Shown one piece after another: positions 61,380 to 64,000 of a stretch of DNA of 64,000 nt (position 1 is the first letter of the stretch; each line of letters opens with the position of its first letter). Below the pieces are notes generated by a model. The model made no database searches. It worked only from the letters and a program-made list of their open reading frames with translations, and was not told the DNA's origin. The DNA lies in NCBI RefSeq assembly GCF_042453785.1, contig NC_091677.1, positions 29,451,501 through 29,515,500 of the forward strand, written 5' to 3'. Source of the DNA: Malus domestica (taxonomy: Eukaryota > Streptophyta > Magnoliopsida > Rosales > Rosaceae). A program made the position numbers and the translations under genes.

Positions 61380-63376
61380 TTTCTTTTTACCATTTTGTAG
61401 AATTTGGTGAGCAATTGCTTAGTGGGGGAGGGTTGGGGTCGGTGGCTGGAAGGCCAGGGTGGTTGTTATTTTTTATTTTTTATTTTTTATTTTCTAATTA
61501 ATTTTATGATAATTTAACAAACTAACAATGTTAAATTTTGAGTTAATTTGAAGGACACGAGTCAAAAGACTAGAAAAGAGACACAAATGAGACATGAAAT
61601 TTAGTACAGCAAATCATCGACCTTGACGTTTAGGCCTAGGGAAAGGAAGAGAGAGAACAAGGAGATGATGCGTATTTTTTCTATTGGTCGTGCTTTTAGC
61701 TTAAGTCTACATCTCCTCATTATATTATAAAATAGCGATATTTATGCACCAACTTGACGATCAACATTAGCATTAGTCTAAATTAGAATAGAAATTATTT
61801 TGTTCACTTGTTGGAGCCAGTCGGTTTATGTTATTGAAACTGAAAGGTTCAAATATAGTGGGAGTTACTTAAAGTGGTTACAAAATCGAGTGAGAGCTCA
61901 AGTTTCCGGTCCAAGAATAAGAACATCCAAGTACATATCCAATGATGAACAACTGTAAGAAATTCTCACCAGATGAGTGAGCTGCACTAAAAATATGCGA
62001 GCTTTTCAAAACTGCAGACTGCCATTCATAGTGGACCAAATTTACCGTTTCCTCCAGCACAGGAGCGACAATGCAGTATACGAGGACATAAGCAGCTTGT
62101 GAGATGTTGCTGCTTAATTAACAAGATTTCCTTCAGTACAGGGCTGTTTATATCCTGCAACGACAAGGTGTAAAATAAGTTACTTGAAAGAGAACAGCAT
62201 TTCCAGAACATTGTTAAACTGATGATCTATTCGTTCAGAGAAACATGAATGAGATGTAATAAGAATTTGAGAAGAATTTGACAACGGAAACGTATTAGAC
62301 TTGTCTGATGCAGTTTTGAGATCCTATTTCTATGATATCATTCGCCGCTACCTAACATCAGCCAACATAAAAATGCTGAAATCCTTCCATCTCGTTACCT
62401 GAAATGTGTGTTTACTACTCACTAAGTAGTACTAGAGTGTCAGCTGCAGAATCATGTCAGCAAACCAAGTCATCAGGCCATGCAACAAAATATATGCATC
62501 CAGGTTTCTGATTGCCTTTGGTCCATTTTGGTTAGTTTGTTTTGTTGAATACATGTCAACAATCTGTGATAAATTTATATATGCTAATAAATAAACAGTG
62601 TATGAACAATGAACTAATATTAAACATAAATATTGAAGATCGAGGCTTGCGTACCGCAATGTCCTTGAAACAGAAATTTCGCCCCTACTCAGTGTTTGTA
62701 GTTCTCTGGACGTTTGTTTCACCAGGATTCAACGATCAAGTTAGAATTCCAGCACCGGAAAACTTAACTACTGACGAATTTCTTTGTGGTACTCTCAGTA
62801 AGAATGCTATGGATTATAGAAGGAGATTTATGCTTTCTGTGTTATAAATGTCATGCAGACGGATGTATATATAGTGAGATTATGTATGTTCGCAACAGGT
62901 ATGAGAATGAGATGTGACTGTTGGGAGACATCTCTTTAGATGGGGTGCTGTGCTCTCTGCGTTTTTCATTGACTTCAAACTTCATCTGAAAAGATGAGTC
63001 TGTTAAAAAAATTAATTTAATTAAATTCGAAAATACGATATTCTAAACTACTTTAATTTACGGGTAGAGGATTCAAACTTAGGTGAAGGGCGGACAGAGC
63101 ATACTGCTCTGGCCAACTTGTGAACGACAACGAACCTGGGAAGAAGCTTCATGGGTGCTTTCAGTTCATCACAAAAGCATTTGAAACAATGTTGGGAGCT
63201 GCATAATAAAGTGGTGGATTTGAAAGTGGTGCAACAGAGAGAATTATGGGGATAGGAAGGAAGCTAGGGGATTGGAAACATGTCCTCCAAATCCAATGGA
63301 TTTTTAAGGTTGTGCAAACTGCCACTGGATATGTACTTGCAGTATTATATTTAAAATGCACAGGTGCTTAACAAAA
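61380..63376. other. Stretch between the tRNA genes
   Basis: Frames on minus at 61878-62211 (motifs DINSPVLKEILLIKQQ, SSGENFLQLFIIGYVLG) and on plus at 62542-62847 are not recognised. CTGCAG|GATATAAAC on minus (~62155) looks like a splice acceptor, so a minus-strand gene remnant is possible. Nothing is firm. Confidence 0.3.
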
Positions 63377-63458
63377 GACGCTTTGGCCGAGTGGTTAAGG
63401 CGTGTGCCTGCTAAGTACATGGGGTTTCCCCGCGAGAGTTCGAATCTCTCAGGCGTCG
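63377..63458 (+). tRNA. tRNA-Ser(GCU), copy 2
   Basis: This is identical over all 82 nt to the copy at 61298-61379, with anticodon GCT at 63410-63412 and a TTTCTTTTT terminator. Only a few flanking bases (AAAAGACGC, TTTCTTTTTA) are shared. Confidence 0.97.
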
Positions 63459-64000
63459 TTTCTTTTTATTTTTCCCTCAATTATATAACCTTTTTTTTTT
63501 CTTTCGTTTTTTGTTCTGTTTCTCTTCGAGTGTGTTAGTTATCTTCGTGTAAGGGAGGCCGCCTATTTTTCTCCAGTCGTTGTAGATTCATCTCCGAAAT
63601 TTTTCGAATTCCCGGGAACCATCTCCTTCCTTCCTATAAGCTCACAGCTCTCTCACTTGTACTGACCTAGGTATGTCTTATCCTCTACCTTCACTTTCTC
63701 GTTTATTCTCAAATTTACGATTTTATCAGAGGGTTTTAGTTTGGGGTTAGGATTCGTATTAGATTTTAGTTAAGGGTTTGGTAATTAGGATTTGGCTGCT
63801 TTTCTACATTTCAATGCACTTCCGTTTTATTTTATTTTGTTTTTTAATTTTTAGTTTCCATTGTATGTTTATGAATAGTCCATGATTGTTTATTATCCGA
63901 GATATCGACAAATTTGTTGGTGATGTTAAAATTTATCTTCGGGGAGGTCTGTATCCAAGATCCTCTCAGACACAGTTCGGGCAGGTCGTATTGTTTTAAT
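63459..64000 (+). other. Possible promoter and first exon of a gene running off the right edge
   Basis: A leader-like GC-richer stretch (63550-63670, with CTCACAGCTCTCTCACTTG) ends at GACCTAG|GTATGTC (~63671), a good splice donor, followed by T-rich intron-like sequence. No coding exon can be identified before 64000. Confidence 0.35.

Noticed and set aside
61878-62847. Overlapping frames that might be exons of a gene
   Set aside because: No conserved motif, no consistent splice chain, and frames on both strands are equally open.

Overview
The window reads as nuclear DNA of a flowering plant. It has intron-split genes with GT..AG junctions, a plant-type E3 ligase, a PPR gene, the plant peptide gene TAXIMIN, and plant repeat families (Cassandra, Au-type SINE, PIF/Harbinger, many MITEs). 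The repeat vocabulary, above all a ~154-bp MITE present seven times, looks like the apple/pear tribe (Rosaceae, Maleae). That placement rests on recollection and is an inference. There is no bacterial, organellar or CRISPR content.

Layout. 1-1.7 kb: the 3' part of a long LTR with six tandem copies of a TATA-box module. 1.8-7.2 kb: AT-rich intergenic DNA with a ~0.75-kb TIR element, a multiply deleted citrate synthase pseudogene (3957-4474), a patchwork of local duplications (5171-5299) and an orphan promoter (G-box, RY motif, TATA; 6766-6835). 7187-12134: one complete-length, decayed PIF/Harbinger transposon with TTA target duplications, TIRs, transposase and the second (MYB/trihelix-like) gene; a whole Cassandra TRIM with 5S rRNA-like LTRs sits inside it. 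12.2-13.6 kb: a 5'-truncated L1 LINE with an internal 393-bp tandem duplication. 13.8-20.6 kb: mostly MITEs and a SINE.

20.7-22.9 kb: an RMA-type RING E3 ligase gene with a 5'UTR intron. 23.5-34.1 kb: transposon-rich, with an Au-like SINE, two solo LTRs (24482-25090 and the 2.66-kb 27877-30539), a fold-back element and MITEs. 34.98-37.48 kb: a two-exon P-type PPR gene (minus). 38.86-40.8 kb: a four-exon zinc-finger gene (minus, 501 aa). 41.1-45.2 kb: unresolved repetitive DNA ending in a back-to-back junction of Copia and Gypsy gag fossils. 45.86-46.24 kb: TAXIMIN (73 aa, two exons). 47.36-54.01 kb: a complete ten-exon CDC48C-type AAA ATPase gene (828 aa, minus), whose intron 5 holds a 1.39-kb solo LTR.

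54-64 kb: a LINE-like retroposon with a 13-bp target duplication, a tandemly duplicated locus with a 38-aa open frame, hAT and Mutator-type MITEs, two identical tRNA-Ser(GCU) genes, and what may be the first exon of a gene running off the right edge.

The host genes act separately: ER-linked ubiquitination (RMA), organellar RNA metabolism (PPR), an unknown zinc-finger role, peptide signalling (TAXIMIN), an AAA remodelling ATPase (CDC48C) and translation (tRNA-Ser). I see no operon-like system and no clearly new multi-gene system. The most unusual items are the amplified LTR promoter, the duplicated 38-aa frame, the promoter with no recognisable gene, and three loci with templated-repair-like duplications.
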